A DNA stretch of 64,000 nt. Source: an uncultured Endozoicomonas sp. (GTDB lineage Bacteria; Pseudomonadota; Gammaproteobacteria; Pseudomonadales; Endozoicomonadaceae). How positions within the stretch are numbered: the first letter of the stretch is position 1; every line of letters begins with the position of its first letter. A program made the translations under genes and the position numbers. The stretch lies in NCBI GenBank assembly GCA_900299555.1, contig OODV01000117.1, positions 27,551 through 91,550 on the forward strand, written 5' to 3'. The notes beneath the pieces are model-generated. The model was not told the DNA's origin. It worked only from the letters and a program-made list of their open reading frames with translations, and searched no databases. Below are positions 48,519 to 60,219 of this stretch, piece by piece.

Positions 48519-48546
48519 TGATTCAAGGAGCCCGCCTGACTTAACA

Positions 48547-48671
48547 CTGACCTACTGCGAAAAAGCCGGATTTGGCCATTTTTTATGCTGCTTTTCGTTG
48601 AATAGAGTGACTATTCGCCTCAAATCATCATGAAGACTGACCTAAATCGGACTTTTCTCGCTACGGTCGTC
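48547..48671. repeat. 125-bp imperfect palindrome, copy A (upstream of gltB)
   Basis: The two arms (from CTGACCTACTGCG at the left, to CTCGCTACGGTCG at the right) are imperfect complements. At the centre is a perfect GAATAG / CTATTC hairpin (48600-48616). Copy B at 53302-53425 shares the ends and the central stem but has diverged in the arms while keeping its own complementarity. Conservation of pairing rather than sequence suggests that the structure matters. Confidence 0.65.
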
Positions 48672-48820
48672 TAAGTCTGACAGGCTTCTGGTAGTGAAAT
48701 ACAAAGCCTTCCAGAGCAGAATTTCCTTCAGGATCGAGGGTGTTCCGGGAAAAGTCGGGATGACTTTTTTATCATGGCCGAGGCGAGCCAGAAAAATAAT
48801 GGGTTGATGAGAGAGTGCCT

Positions 48821-51800
48821 ATGAAAGCAGGTCTGTATAATCCTCGGGAGTTTCGGGATAACTGTGGTTTCGGGCTAATTGCCCAGATGGAAGGTAAGAA
48901 AAGTCATGACCTTCTGAAAACGGCGATTGAAGCACTGACCTGTATGACGCATCGTGGTGGTATTGCTGCCGATGGTAAAACAGGCGACGGTTGTGGTCTG
49001 TTGATTCAAACGCCTGATACTTTTTTCCGAACAGTTGCGAAAGAAAAATTTGGCTGCGAGCTACCCGGGCAGTATGCCGTGGGTATGGTCTTTCTCAATA
49101 CCGATAAAGCAAAAGCCGAGAAAGGTAAAAAAACGCTTGAGAACGAGCTGGAAAAGCAGCGTCTCAACGTTGTTGGCTGGCGCAAGGTTCCTATCAATGT
49201 TGATTGCCTTGGCCCCATCGCAAAAGACCTTCTGCCAGGCATAGAACAGATCTTTGTTACCCCCAAAGGCGAGGTTGACGAGAAAGAGTTCAATGCCAAG
49301 CTCTATATGGCGCGCCGTTACACTAATATGGTGATGGCGGAAGACCAGGATTATTATATCTGCTCATTGTCGCCCAGGGTTATCACCTATAAAGGGTTGA
49401 TGATGCCGGTAGACCTGCCAACCTTTTATCCGGATCTCGGCGATACCCGATTTGAAACGGCGATCTGTGTATTCCATCAGCGGTTTTCAACCAACACCAT
49501 GCCGCGCTGGCAGCTGGCCCAGCCATTCCGTATGCTGGCTCACAACGGTGAAATCAACACCATCACCGGTAACCGTAACTGGGCGGAAGCCCGTCGTCAG
49601 AAGTTCCAGTCACCCTTGCTGCCGACACTTGATGACATCTCCCCTCTGGTGAACCGCACCGGTTCTGACTCATCCAGTCTGGATAACATGATGGAGGTGC
49701 TGGTCACGGGTGGTGTGGATCTTTATCGTGCCATTCGTATGCTGGTTCCGCCCGCATGGCAGAATGTCGATACCATGGATCCAGACCTCAGGGCATTCTA
49801 TGAATACAGCTCCATGCACATGGAACCGTGGGATGGCCCTGCTGGTCTGGTTATCACCGACGGTCGCAACGCCGTCTGTGCTCTGGACCGTAACGGTCTG
49901 CGTCCTTCGCGTTGGGTGATTACCAAGAACGGTTACCTGACCGTGGCTTCTGAGGTGGGTGTTCATGGCTACAGGCCTGAAGATGTGGTTGCCAAAGGCC
50001 GGGTAGGGCCGGGAGAGGTTCTGGCGATTGATACCGAAACTGGCGAACTGCACCAGGCCCATGATATCGATGACAAGCTGAAAGTCCGTCAGCCCTACAA
50101 GAAGTGGCTGAAGCAGAACGCTTACCGTATCCGTTCGCACTTCAGTGAAGATGATTACAAAGTTGACCACCTTTCTCCTGAGCAGCTGAATGTCTATCAG
50201 AAGATGTTTATGGTCACCTTTGAGGAGCGTGATCAGGTAATCCGCCCACTGGTCGAGTCTGGTCAGGAAGCGGTTGGTTCCATGGGGGACGATACGCCAA
50301 TGGCGGTGCTCTCTGGCAGAACCAGGACCGTATATGATTACTTCCGCCAGCAGTTTGCCCAGGTCACCAACCCACCCATTGATCCGCTGCGTGAAGCGAT
50401 TGTCATGTCGCTGGAAACCTGTCTGGGTCGTGAGCTGAACCTGTTTGAAGAAACGCCGGAACACGCTGCACGGGTGATTCTCAAGTCACCCATACTGTCT
50501 ACTGCGAAGTTCCTGGACCTGATGAGTGTTCGTCATCAGCATAAGTCCTTTGAGACAGAAACCATCAACCTGACTTACGACCCGTCTATTGGTCTTGAGC
50601 AGGCGGTATTGAATATCTGTGATCAGGCGGAAAAGGCTGTGCAATCCGGCAAGTTGTTAATCTGCCTTTCTGATCGTCATATCGATCAGGGACTGTTGCC
50701 CGTGCCTGCGGCTATGGCGACAGGTGCCGTGCATCACCGGTTGATTGGCAAAGGTCTGCGCTCTGAGTCCAACATCATTGTTGAAACTGCATCGGCTCGG
50801 GATTCCCACCAGTTTGCGGTTCTGATAGGTTTTGGTGCCACCGCTGTTTACCCTTATCTGGCCTATGAAATCATCAATGACCAGATTCGCTCCAGTGAGG
50901 TAATGACCGATCCTCGCGAAGCCTACAAGGCATACCGTAAAGGTATTGGCAAAGGGTTGATGAAAATCCTTTCCAAAATGGGAATCTCAACCATTGCCTC
51001 CTACCGCGGAGCGCAGTTATTTGAAGCCGTTGGCCTTTCCAGAGAAATCGTGGACCTGTGCTTCTGCGGCGTTCAAAGCCGTATTCAGGGCGCCCGCTTT
51101 GAAGACTTTCATTATGAGCAGGGTCTGCTGGCCGAAACGGCTTGGAAAGCCCGTAAGCCCATTCAGCAGGGTGGTTTGCTGAAGTATGTACACGACAGTG
51201 AGTACCACGCGTTCAACCCGGATGTGGTGCAGCAATTACAGATAGCCGTTAAAACGGGTGATTATCAGGAGTACCGGAAGTACGCCGAACTGGTCAACAA
51301 GCGTCCGGTGGCCACTCTGCGTGATCTTCTGGGTCTTAAGCTGAATGATAAGCCACTGGTGGTGGACGACGTTGAATCCGTTGGCGATATCGTTCGACGA
51401 TTTGACTCTGCAGCCATGAGTCTTGGTGCATTGTCTCCAGAAGCTCATGAAGCTCTAGCGGAAGCGATGAACCGTCTTGGTGGTCGTTCTAACTCCGGTG
51501 AAGGTGGTGAGGATGAGGCCCGCTATGGCACCAACCGTGTGTCCAAGATCAAGCAGATTGCCTCTGGTCGATTTGGCGTAACCCCTCACTATCTGGTCAA
51601 TGCCGAAGTACTGCAGATCAAAGTTGCCCAGGGAGCCAAGCCAGGTGAAGGTGGCCAGCTGCCGGGTGGTAAGGTGAATGAGCTGATTGCCCGCCTGCGT
51701 TACTCTGTTCCGGGTGTTACCCTGATTTCGCCTCCGCCGCACCATGATATCTATTCCATCGAGGATCTGGCCCAGCTGATTTATGACCTCAAACAGGTGA

Positions 51801-53278
51801 ATCCTGAGGCGCTGGTCTCCGTGAAGCTGGTCTCTGAGCCTGGCGTTGGCACCATCGCAGCTGGCGTTGCCAAGGCGTATGCTGACCTGATTACCATCTC
51901 CGGTTATGACGGCGGTACTGCTGCAAGTCCTCTGACGTCTATTCGGTATGCCGGTTCTCCATGGGAACTGGGCTTAAGTGAAGCCCATCAAACGCTCCGT
52001 GGAAATGATCTGCGTGGAAAGGTTCGCCTGCAGACGGATGGTGGTCTCAAGACGGGTCTGGATGTGGTCAAAGCAGCCATTCTTGGTGCGGAAAGTTTTG
52101 GTTTTGGTACCACACCAATGATTGCCATGGGCTGTAAATACCTGCGTATCTGTCACCTGAATAACTGTGCTACCGGTGTGGCGACTCAGGACCAATCACT
52201 TCGTGAAGAGCACTTCAAGGGTGATGTGGAGATGGTCATGAACTTCTTCTCGTTTGTTGCTGAAGAAGTGCGTGAGTGGCTGGCCTTGCTGGGTGCCAGA
52301 ACCCTTGAAGAGGTGGTTGGCCGTACTGATCTGCTGGAGCTTTTGCCGGGTCTGACTGAAAAGCAGCAGAATCTGGATCTGTCGCCGATTCTGGGCAGTG
52401 CCGATGTGCCTGTGGATAAGCCGATGACCTGTCAGGTGGATCGTAACCCGCCATACGACAAGGGTGAACTGGCGGAAGAGATGGTTCGACAGATGATGGG
52501 AATCATTGAAAACCGGGAAGGCGGTGAGTTCAGTTTCACGGTTGGCAACTGTGATCGTTCCATCGGTGCCCGTCTATCCGGTGAGATTGCCAAACGTTAC
52601 GGAAATCAGGGAATGGCTGATATGCCTCTGAAGCTGAATCTGACCGGTTCCGCGGGTCAAAGCTTCGGTGTCTGGAATGCTGGTGGTCTGGAAATGCGTC
52701 TGGAAGGGGATGCCAATGACTATGTGGGTAAAGGCATGACCGGCGGTAAGCTGGTGATCTATCCACCGGTTGGCAGCAGTTTTGTGACCCATGAAACCTC
52801 CATTATTGGTAATACCTGTCTTTATGGCGCCACGGGCGGAACGTTATACGCTGCTGGTCGAGCAGGTGAGCGTCTTGGTGTTCGTAACTCGGGTGCCAAT
52901 GTTGTGGTGGAAGGTGCAGGCGACCACTGTTGTGAATACATGACCGGAGGTCTGGTGACTGTACTGGGCTGGGCTGGGCATAACTTCGGTGCGGGCATGA
53001 CCGGTGGCTTTGCCTATGTGCTGGATCTGGAAAGAAGTTTTGTTGATCGTTATAACCATGAATTAGTGGATATACATCGCATTGATAATGAAGCCATGGA
53101 GCCTTATCAATCACACCTGCTGAGTGTTCTGGAAGACTACGTTGCAGAAACCGGCAGTGCCTGGGGACAGGAACTGATTGATGACTTCTATGACTACAGT
53201 GGTCGTTTCTGGCTGGTGAAGCCAAAAGCTGCCAGTCTCGATACCTTGCTGGCCAGTACCCATGGTAGCCCTGAGTAA
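48821..53278 (+). CDS. gltB: Glutamate synthase (NADPH) large subunit
   Basis: This protein of about 1485 residues converts glutamine and 2-oxoglutarate to two glutamates. It is made with a 14-residue propeptide before the catalytic N-terminal Cys15 (NCGFGLIAQ), the nucleophile of the class II glutaminase domain. The central domain, the FMN synthase barrel ([32 protein letters not shown]) and the 3Fe-4S cysteines ([15 protein letters not shown]) follow. The C-terminal GXGXG beta-helix domain is last. The ATG at 48821 was chosen to fit the propeptide; a GTG is two codons earlier. Palindromic repeats lie on either side of the gene. Confidence 0.98.
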   Translation: MKAGLYNPREFRDNCGFGLIAQMEGKKSHDLLKTAIEALTCMTHRGGIAADGKTGDGCGLLIQTPDTFFRTVAKEKFGCELPGQYAVGMVFLNTDKAKAEKGKKTLENELEKQRLNVVGWRKVPINVDCLGPIAKDLLPGIEQIFVTPKGEVDEKEFNAKLYMARRYTNMVMAEDQDYYICSLSPRVITYKGLMMPVDLPTFYPDLGDTRFETAICVFHQRFSTNTMPRWQLAQPFRMLAHNGEINTITGNRNWAEARRQKFQSPLLPTLDDISPLVNRTGSDSSSLDNMMEVLVTGGVDLYRAIRMLVPPAWQNVDTMDPDLRAFYEYSSMHMEPWDGPAGLVITDGRNAVCALDRNGLRPSRWVITKNGYLTVASEVGVHGYRPEDVVAKGRVGPGEVLAIDTETGELHQAHDIDDKLKVRQPYKKWLKQNAYRIRSHFSEDDYKVDHLSPEQLNVYQKMFMVTFEERDQVIRPLVESGQEAVGSMGDDTPMAVLSGRTRTVYDYFRQQFAQVTNPPIDPLREAIVMSLETCLGRELNLFEETPEHAARVILKSPILSTAKFLDLMSVRHQHKSFETETINLTYDPSIGLEQAVLNICDQAEKAVQSGKLLICLSDRHIDQGLLPVPAAMATGAVHHRLIGKGLRSESNIIVETASARDSHQFAVLIGFGATAVYPYLAYEIINDQIRSSEVMTDPREAYKAYRKGIGKGLMKILSKMGISTIASYRGAQLFEAVGLSREIVDLCFCGVQSRIQGARFEDFHYEQGLLAETAWKARKPIQQGGLLKYVHDSEYHAFNPDVVQQLQIAVKTGDYQEYRKYAELVNKRPVATLRDLLGLKLNDKPLVVDDVESVGDIVRRFDSAAMSLGALSPEAHEALAEAMNRLGGRSNSGEGGEDEARYGTNRVSKIKQIASGRFGVTPHYLVNAEVLQIKVAQGAKPGEGGQLPGGKVNELIARLRYSVPGVTLISPPPHHDIYSIEDLAQLIYDLKQVNPEALVSVKLVSEPGVGTIAAGVAKAYADLITISGYDGGTAASPLTSIRYAGSPWELGLSEAHQTLRGNDLRGKVRLQTDGGLKTGLDVVKAAILGAESFGFGTTPMIAMGCKYLRICHLNNCATGVATQDQSLREEHFKGDVEMVMNFFSFVAEEVREWLALLGARTLEEVVGRTDLLELLPGLTEKQQNLDLSPILGSADVPVDKPMTCQVDRNPPYDKGELAEEMVRQMMGIIENREGGEFSFTVGNCDRSIGARLSGEIAKRYGNQGMADMPLKLNLTGSAGQSFGVWNAGGLEMRLEGDANDYVGKGMTGGKLVIYPPVGSSFVTHETSIIGNTCLYGATGGTLYAAGRAGERLGVRNSGANVVVEGAGDHCCEYMTGGLVTVLGWAGHNFGAGMTGGFAYVLDLERSFVDRYNHELVDIHRIDNEAMEPYQSHLLSVLEDYVAETGSAWGQELIDDFYDYSGRFWLVKPKAASLDTLLASTHGSPE

Positions 53279-53301
53279 GAGGGAGGGAATCCGAGAATAG
53301 A

Positions 53302-53425
53302 CTGCCCTACTGCGGCGGCAGCAAATTGGTCTAAAAGACCGGTTTTGTTCGGCAAATAGAACCACTATTCACCTCACAAAACCGATCTTTGATCCTCAAT
53401 TTTCTGCAGCCTCGCTACGGGCGCT
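53302..53425. repeat. 124-bp imperfect palindrome, copy B (gltB-gltD spacer)
   Basis: The arms from CTGCCCTACTGCG to CTCGCTACGGGCG pair well, including GGTTTTGT with ACAAAACC and AAATTG with CAATTT. AATAG / CTATT forms the central hairpin (53355-53369). It starts 23 bases after the gltB stop. Read with copy A, the pair brackets gltB almost exactly. Confidence 0.65.
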
Positions 53426-53499
53426 ATCCACGGCTCCCCTCCCCAGGGCTTTGGCTACTGAGTGGTGATGGAAATAAGAGCAACAGGTATTGAACATAA

Positions 53500-54969
<1,470 letters not shown>

Positions 54970-54995
54970 TCGACGTTTAGTTTTAAGATAATATA

Positions 54996-55033
54996 AGGGG
55001 CGTTTTTCCAATGTGGAAGCGCCCCTGTTTTTT
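54996..55033 (+). terminator. Intrinsic terminator after gltD
   Basis: GGGGCG (54997-55002) pairs with CGCCCC (55020-55025) with further TTCCA/TGGAA pairing inside, followed by a T-run (55028-55033). Confidence 0.88.
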
Positions 55034-55083
55034 CTAAAGCCTGAAATACTGATCGTTCAGGCAAAGCTGGTATCGGGACTTTT

Positions 55084-56154
55084 ATGACTCCATTGAAAAA
55101 TGACCGCTTTCTTCGAGCTTTGCTCAGGGAGCCCGTTGATGTAACTCCCGTCTGGATGATGCGCCAGGCCGGTCGTTATCTGCCAGAGTACCGGGAAGCC
55201 AGGGCTCGTGCCGGTGACTTTATGGCCCTGTGCCAGAATGCTGAGCTGGCCTGTGAGGTCACTCTGCAGCCATTGGAGCGATTCCCTCTGGATGCAGCGA
55301 TTCTCTTTTCCGATATTCTCACCATTCCGGATGCCATGGGCCTTGGGCTCTATTTCGAAGCTGGTGAAGGGCCGAAATTTAAAAAGCCGGTGCGCACTGC
55401 TGCGGACGTTGAAGCGCTGACCGTGCCGGACCCGGAAAAAGACCTGGGCTATGTGATGAATGCGGTGAGAACCATTCGTCGCGAACTCAATGGCCGGGTG
55501 CCACTGATCGGCTTTTCTGGCAGCCCCTGGACACTGGCAACCTACATGATCGAGGGTGGCAGCAGTAAAGATTTTCGTCGTATAAAAGCGATGATGTTTG
55601 ATCAGCCAGAACTGCTGAAGCATGTGTTGAGCGTGCTTGCCGATTCGGTGACCCGCTATTTGAACGCCCAGATTGAAGCAGGTGCCCAGGCGGTTCAGAT
55701 TTTTGATACCTGGGGCGGTGTGCTCAGCCCTGAGAATTACCGTGACTTCTCATTGCACTATATGGACAGGATTGTTAAAGGACTGAAGCGGGAAAATGAA
55801 GGCCGAAAAGTGCCGGTTATTCTCTTCACCAAAAATGGTGGGCAATGGCTTGAGTCGATGGCCGATACCGGTGCAGACGCCCTGGGGCTGGACTGGACAA
55901 CCGATATCGGTGAAGCTCGCCAGCGGGTCGGTAATCGCGTAGCCCTGCAGGGCAATATGGATCCGTCAACGCTGTATGCCTCACCTGAGCGCATTCGTCA
56001 GGAAGTCGCAACCATTCTGGAAAAGTTTGGTACTGGCAATGGCCATGTATTCAATCTGGGGCATGGCATTCACCAGTTTGTAGAACCGGAAAAGGCGGGT
56101 GCCTTTGTGAATGCCGTTCATGAGCTATCTGCCAGTTATCACGCGTCCGTATAA
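55084..56154 (+). CDS. hemE: Uroporphyrinogen decarboxylase
   Basis: This 356-aa enzyme converts uroporphyrinogen III to coproporphyrinogen III in haem synthesis. The family signature [17 protein letters not shown] is at the N-terminus; the catalytic aspartate lies in [13 protein letters not shown], and [15 protein letters not shown] and NLGHGIHQ are other marks. The last 16 bases overlap the end of the convergently transcribed histidine kinase. Confidence 0.97.
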   Translation: MTPLKNDRFLRALLREPVDVTPVWMMRQAGRYLPEYREARARAGDFMALCQNAELACEVTLQPLERFPLDAAILFSDILTIPDAMGLGLYFEAGEGPKFKKPVRTAADVEALTVPDPEKDLGYVMNAVRTIRRELNGRVPLIGFSGSPWTLATYMIEGGSSKDFRRIKAMMFDQPELLKHVLSVLADSVTRYLNAQIEAGAQAVQIFDTWGGVLSPENYRDFSLHYMDRIVKGLKRENEGRKVPVILFTKNGGQWLESMADTGADALGLDWTTDIGEARQRVGNRVALQGNMDPSTLYASPERIRQEVATILEKFGTGNGHVFNLGHGIHQFVEPEKAGAFVNAVHELSASYHASV

Positions 56155-58502
56155 CGCTGCTGCCTGCTGTTAAGAGCCTTGATCAAGGCTCTTTGCACCG
56201 TAAACCGGGTAACCGGCTTGGTGAGAATTGAGCTGATACCCAGCTTGCTGGACTGGTACTTACTGGGTGGGTTGCTGACCCCTGTCAACATGATGATGGC
56301 CGGCATGGGGTCAATACCTGGGTCGCCATTGATTCGTTCTGCAACCTGAAGACCTTTCAGTCCGGGCATATGGTGATCAAGAATGATGATATCAAATGCC
56401 CTGTTCAGGTATGTCTCGTTCCGAATCATGGCAAGCGCTTCCAGGCCATCTCCTGCTTCAACCACCGAAATACCTAATAGCTGACATTGCTGGCGCAGCA
56501 CCTTACGACAGGTTGCATTGTCATCAGCAATCAGTATCCGCATATTCTCATACTGGTTTTCATGAGTTGATTCATGTTGATTGGGTGTGGATTTTTTTTC
56601 CCCGCAGGTACAGGGCAGGGTAAATGAGATGGTGCTTGCCTGTTTGCTGATTTCTCCTCCAAGCTGTCGTATAAGGTGGGTTGCAAGGTAGAGATTCAGG
56701 CCCATGGCTGTTTCTGTTTTTATCTCGGATAAAGAGTGTTCACCGGATAAATGCTTTTCCTCAAGGCTGCTGCCCGCAGTTTTTTTGAAACTGAATTCAA
56801 ATAGCAGCTTGCCTGAATCGTCCTTTTGAATAGAAAGCGCAACCTCGCCCATTTCAGCCTGATTCAGCCCATAAAACAGAAATGCTTCCAGAATCAGTGA
56901 AACCCGGTATCCATCGATATGACACTCAGAAGACAGGTTTTCATCAACAAAGCAGATGATTTCAATATTCTGCTGCTCCGCACGATACTGGAAATGACGA
57001 ATCAGCTCTTCCACGGTGTTGTGTATATCAACAAGGCGAGTATTCGACATGATTCCCTGGTTCTGGGCCTTAATACTGGAGGCCAGCAGGTTAAACAGGT
57101 TACCAAGTTCATACCCTGCGTAGCGAAGCGTTTGTACGTAGTCTTCCTGTTTTGGAGTCAATGGTGTGCTCAGTAATAGCTCAGACATACCCATCACACC
57201 GTTCAGTGGTGTGCGCATTTCATGCCCCAGCGACTTCATCGCCTCTTCATCAAGCTCGTCCGAAGGTTTGTTGTTATAGGCGAACTGTTTCTTGCTGAGC
57301 GCTTTTCTGTTGATTCTGGCTGGCAATGACAGGAACCCCAGCGTCAGCGCCAGAGTCTGAATTAACAGCCAGGTGGTGTTTCTTGAGGATATTCCCAGTG
57401 CACCTGTATGGTTAAGGGCGAAAATGAACTGGCTGATGGCCAGGGGGATCAGTAACCAGGCCGAGATATAGCGGCGGTGGGGGGTTATCAGCCAGAATGA
57501 AAGACAGAAGCTGGCGTTACCGATCAGCGTCAGTATTAACAGGTTGGTATTTAACGTGCTGCTGTCGCTTAGTGGCAGCCAGAGTGCTGCAATCAGGTAG
57601 ATAAAAGAGAGCACGTTAAAGAAACGGATCAGCAAAGGCCTTTGTTGGCCAAACAGGTTTATGGCCAGTTGGCAGAATGTGAGACTGATCAAAAGCAGTG
57701 ATAACTGGTAAAGCCAGGCTTCGACAATGAAGGGGACATAGAGCCATGTACTCAAATACCCCTGCCAGGAAGCCATAAAAATCAGGGAAAAGGAGGCTCC
57801 AGTTGCCAGTAACAGGTGAAAAATACTGCGATGACCAGAAAGAGACAGGCTGTTTGAGGCTCTTGACTCCTGCCTCAATGATAGGAAAAGCCAGGCATTG
57901 GCAAGAATGATGGACAGCAATAAGCCGCTGATCAAACCGGTCTGCCAGAATTTATAGCGCTGGCGTTTGATCAGCTGGTCAAAGCTCCCCAGCTTCAGGC
58001 TGTTGGTCAACTCTGGATGAAATGGTGCCTTCAGATATAGAGTTGCAGTCTGTTCAGGTAGTAGGGTGAAGGTTGTCGTGTTGACTCGATCCAGCGGCAG
58101 CGGCTTCACGAGAGTCTTACCAGTGGCAGAGCTAGTGTATTTTAGGTACAGGGTTGGCAGTTCCTGCTGCTGATAATCCACTGAGAGTACGGGATGAACT
58201 ATTTCTGACGTATGGTTGGTGACAGGGAAGCGTAGCCAGAGATTTTGCTGCTGCTCTTCAGCGCTGAGTAAGTTGGGCTGCCATGGGGCAAAACGGTATT
58301 TGAACTCTTCATCAACCAGTGCTTTGATGGTCAGCTGATTGGTATCGTCAATAAAGAACTCTGTACTTGCTCCGGGCTGGAGTAAGTAGGATGAATGATT
58401 AATGTCGACATTCGCAGCTACATTCAGACTGGTGAAAGTGAGCGATATAATTAATAACAGTGCGAATGTCCATTTTTGCCGTATAAAGGCTTTATAAAAC
58501 AC
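56139..58502 (-). CDS. LadS/RetS-like hybrid sensor kinase with decayed ATP-binding domain
   Basis: This 787-aa protein has a signal segment, a 7TMR-DISMED2-type periplasmic domain (about 34-175) and seven membrane helices (190-395). A dimerisation domain with the phospho-accepting His427 ([11 protein letters not shown]) follows. One receiver domain completes it (D660/D661, phospho-acceptor D709, T740, K762). The layout and length match LadS. The HATPase region (500-625) lacks the N-box asparagine ([11 protein letters not shown] stands where NLLGNAIKFT is expected) and lacks DxGxG, though the [18 protein letters not shown] end is retained. It may have lost kinase activity, like a signal-integrating partner of GacS-type kinases. 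Convergent with hemE, overlapping by 16 bases. Confidence 0.85.
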   Translation of the reverse strand: MFYKAFIRQKWTFALLLIISLTFTSLNVAANVDINHSSYLLQPGASTEFFIDDTNQLTIKALVDEEFKYRFAPWQPNLLSAEEQQQNLWLRFPVTNHTSEIVHPVLSVDYQQQELPTLYLKYTSSATGKTLVKPLPLDRVNTTTFTLLPEQTATLYLKAPFHPELTNSLKLGSFDQLIKRQRYKFWQTGLISGLLLSIILANAWLFLSLRQESRASNSLSLSGHRSIFHLLLATGASFSLIFMASWQGYLSTWLYVPFIVEAWLYQLSLLLISLTFCQLAINLFGQQRPLLIRFFNVLSFIYLIAALWLPLSDSSTLNTNLLILTLIGNASFCLSFWLITPHRRYISAWLLIPLAISQFIFALNHTGALGISSRNTTWLLIQTLALTLGFLSLPARINRKALSKKQFAYNNKPSDELDEEAMKSLGHEMRTPLNGVMGMSELLLSTPLTPKQEDYVQTLRYAGYELGNLFNLLASSIKAQNQGIMSNTRLVDIHNTVEELIRHFQYRAEQQNIEIICFVDENLSSECHIDGYRVSLILEAFLFYGLNQAEMGEVALSIQKDDSGKLLFEFSFKKTAGSSLEEKHLSGEHSLSEIKTETAMGLNLYLATHLIRQLGGEISKQASTISFTLPCTCGEKKSTPNQHESTHENQYENMRILIADDNATCRKVLRQQCQLLGISVVEAGDGLEALAMIRNETYLNRAFDIIILDHHMPGLKGLQVAERINGDPGIDPMPAIIMLTGVSNPPSKYQSSKLGISSILTKPVTRFTVQRALIKALNSRQQRYTDA

Positions 58503-58670
58503 TGTTGAAAATTCCGTTTTTCATTTTTACTGCGGAATTATACTGAAAACTGACAGGCTGGACAGTGAATCAGTCGATGATTTACAAATGAACAGCAATT
58601 TCAGAGGATATTCTTGCAGTATGAGGAAGTGAAAGGCGTTTTGTTTATGCTTATCTGAGCTGTAAAGGGG

Positions 58671-58697
58671 GCCGGTAATTGCTCCTGCATTACCGGC
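58671..58697 (-). terminator. Stem-loop downstream of purD
   Basis: GCCGGTAAT (58671-58679) and ATTACCGGC (58689-58697) are perfect 9-bp complements between the purD stop and the sensor-kinase start. The tail on the minus strand (CCCCTTTAC) is a poor U-tract, so it is a probable terminator only. Confidence 0.6.
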
Positions 58698-58756
58698 ACT
58701 TCCGCCATCCCTGGCGTTCGCACAGTCTACAAATAAATCACTCAGTACTCAGTCGC

Positions 58757-60037
58757 TTAAGATTCCTCGCGGGCGATGGCTCGGTGGCCGATGTCTGTGC
58801 GGTAGTAGACATCTTTCCAGTCAATGGATTTTACCGCTTTGTAGGCCTGTTCCTGGGCTTCTTTCACCGTATTACCCAGTGCGGTCACGCAGAGTACCCG
58901 GCCGCCGTTGGTCAGGGTCTTTCCGTCGTCAACACGGGTTCCAGCCTGGAAGACTTTTGCATTGCTGACAGTATCGATCCCAGTGATTTCATCCCCCTTG
59001 TTGTAGGCTTCCGGGTAGCCACCGGCGGCCATCACCACGCCAAGGGCAGTGCGACTGTCCCACTCAACCTCAATCTTATCCAGTTCGCCACGGGTTCCTG
59101 CCAGGCAGAGTTCGACCAGGCTGGATTTGAGACGCATCAGGATTGGCTGGGTTTCCGGGTCACCAAAACGACAGTTGTATTCCAGTACCTTGGGGGTGCC
59201 ATCCGCATCAATCATCAAGCCGGCATAGAGGAAGCCTTTGTATGGCATGCCTTCACTGGCCATACCTTCTACCGTTGGGATGATCACTTCCTGCATCGCA
59301 CGGTCATGAATCGCCTGCGTCACTACCGGAGCGGGTGAGTAGGCACCCATACCACCGGTATTCGGACCTTTATCACCATTGTCGCGAGCCTTATGGTCCT
59401 GGCTGGTGGCCAGTGGCAGAATATGTTTGCCATCCACCATGACAATAAAGCTGGCTTCTTCGCCGGTCAGAAACTCTTCAACCACCACGCGGTGGCCTGC
59501 TTCACCAAACGCATTACCGGCCAGCATGTCGTCGATGGCATCAAACGCTTCCTGCTCCGTCTGGGCGAGAATGACGCCTTTTCCTGCAGCGAGACCATCG
59601 GCCTTCACCACAATAGGAGCACCCTGTTGTTTAACGTAGGCCTTGGCTGGCTCAATCTCGGTGAAGTTCTGGTAGGCAGCGGTGGGAATGTTATGGCGGG
59701 CAAGAAAGTCTTTGGTGAAGGCTTTGGAACCTTCCAGCTGTGCGGCAGCCTGTACCGGGCCAAATACGGCAAGTCCGGCTTCTTCAAACTGGTCAACCAC
59801 ACCGGCTACCAGGGGGGCTTCGGGGCCGACAATGGTCAGGCCAATGTTTTCAGCCTGGGCAAACTCGACCAGTCTGGCGATATCCAATACATCAATATCA
59901 ACATTGGTCACTTTGTTTTCAGAAGCGGTGCCTGCATTACCGGGAGCGACAAACACCTGTGTGACATTGTCGTCTTGAGCGGCTTTCCATGCCAGGGCGT
60001 GTTCCCGCCCGCCATTACCGATGATCAGCACTTTCAT
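58757..60037 (-). CDS. purD: Phosphoribosylamine-glycine ligase
   Basis: This 426-aa ATP-grasp enzyme makes GAR in purine synthesis. It begins MKVLIIGNGGREHALAWK; the 43 residues upstream in the open frame are not homologous and are dropped. ATP-grasp features are VVKADGLAAGKGVILA and EEFLTGEEASFIVMVDG, and metal-binding and catalytic ones are FLYAGLMIDADGTPKVLEYN and CRFGDPETQ. It follows purH on the same strand after 182 bases, probably one operon with a stem-loop between. Confidence 0.97.
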   Translation of the reverse strand: MKVLIIGNGGREHALAWKAAQDDNVTQVFVAPGNAGTASENKVTNVDIDVLDIARLVEFAQAENIGLTIVGPEAPLVAGVVDQFEEAGLAVFGPVQAAAQLEGSKAFTKDFLARHNIPTAAYQNFTEIEPAKAYVKQQGAPIVVKADGLAAGKGVILAQTEQEAFDAIDDMLAGNAFGEAGHRVVVEEFLTGEEASFIVMVDGKHILPLATSQDHKARDNGDKGPNTGGMGAYSPAPVVTQAIHDRAMQEVIIPTVEGMASEGMPYKGFLYAGLMIDADGTPKVLEYNCRFGDPETQPILMRLKSSLVELCLAGTRGELDKIEVEWDSRTALGVVMAAGGYPEAYNKGDEITGIDTVSNAKVFQAGTRVDDGKTLTNGGRVLCVTALGNTVKEAQEQAYKAVKSIDWKDVYYRTDIGHRAIAREES

Positions 60038-60169
60038 AAAGGATGTCCTTTTGAATATCCTGTGGGAATTTTTTGAGTCGTGCAGCTTTTTTGAAACACA
60101 ATACCCGAGGGCACAAGAGACGCAGAGATACGAAGTTCTTTTTGTGCTGATTTGCTGCTTACTCATAAA

Positions 60170-60193
60170 AGGTGGTGCCTGTTCTCACCACCT
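60170..60193 (-). terminator. Stem-loop between purH and purD
   Basis: AGGTGGTG (60170-60177) and CACCACCT (60186-60193) pair perfectly around an 8-base loop. On the minus strand it is followed by TTTTA, so it can act as an intercistronic attenuator that reduces purD transcription relative to purH. Confidence 0.6.
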
Positions 60194-60219
60194 GAAAAGC
60201 TTTTCTAACCACAAAGCCA

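Larger units (their letters stand above)
48172..48820. other. Long gltB leader region with structured RNA and a palindromic repeat
   Basis: These 649 bases hold a sigma-70-like promoter (48302-48330), three consecutive stem-loops (48412-48518), the first long palindrome (48547-48671) and an AT-rich stem followed by T's (48750-48770) just before the gltB start. No protein frame of note is present. Confidence 0.6.

Noticed and set aside
48750..48770. AAAAGTC / GACTTTT hairpin followed by T's as a gltB attenuator
   Set aside because: Only two G-C pairs in a 7-bp stem; too weak to call an attenuator, although it lies in a suggestive place.
49670..50464. 264-codon minus-strand frame inside gltB
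   Set aside because: Antisense shadow of gltB with no ribosome site or known domain.
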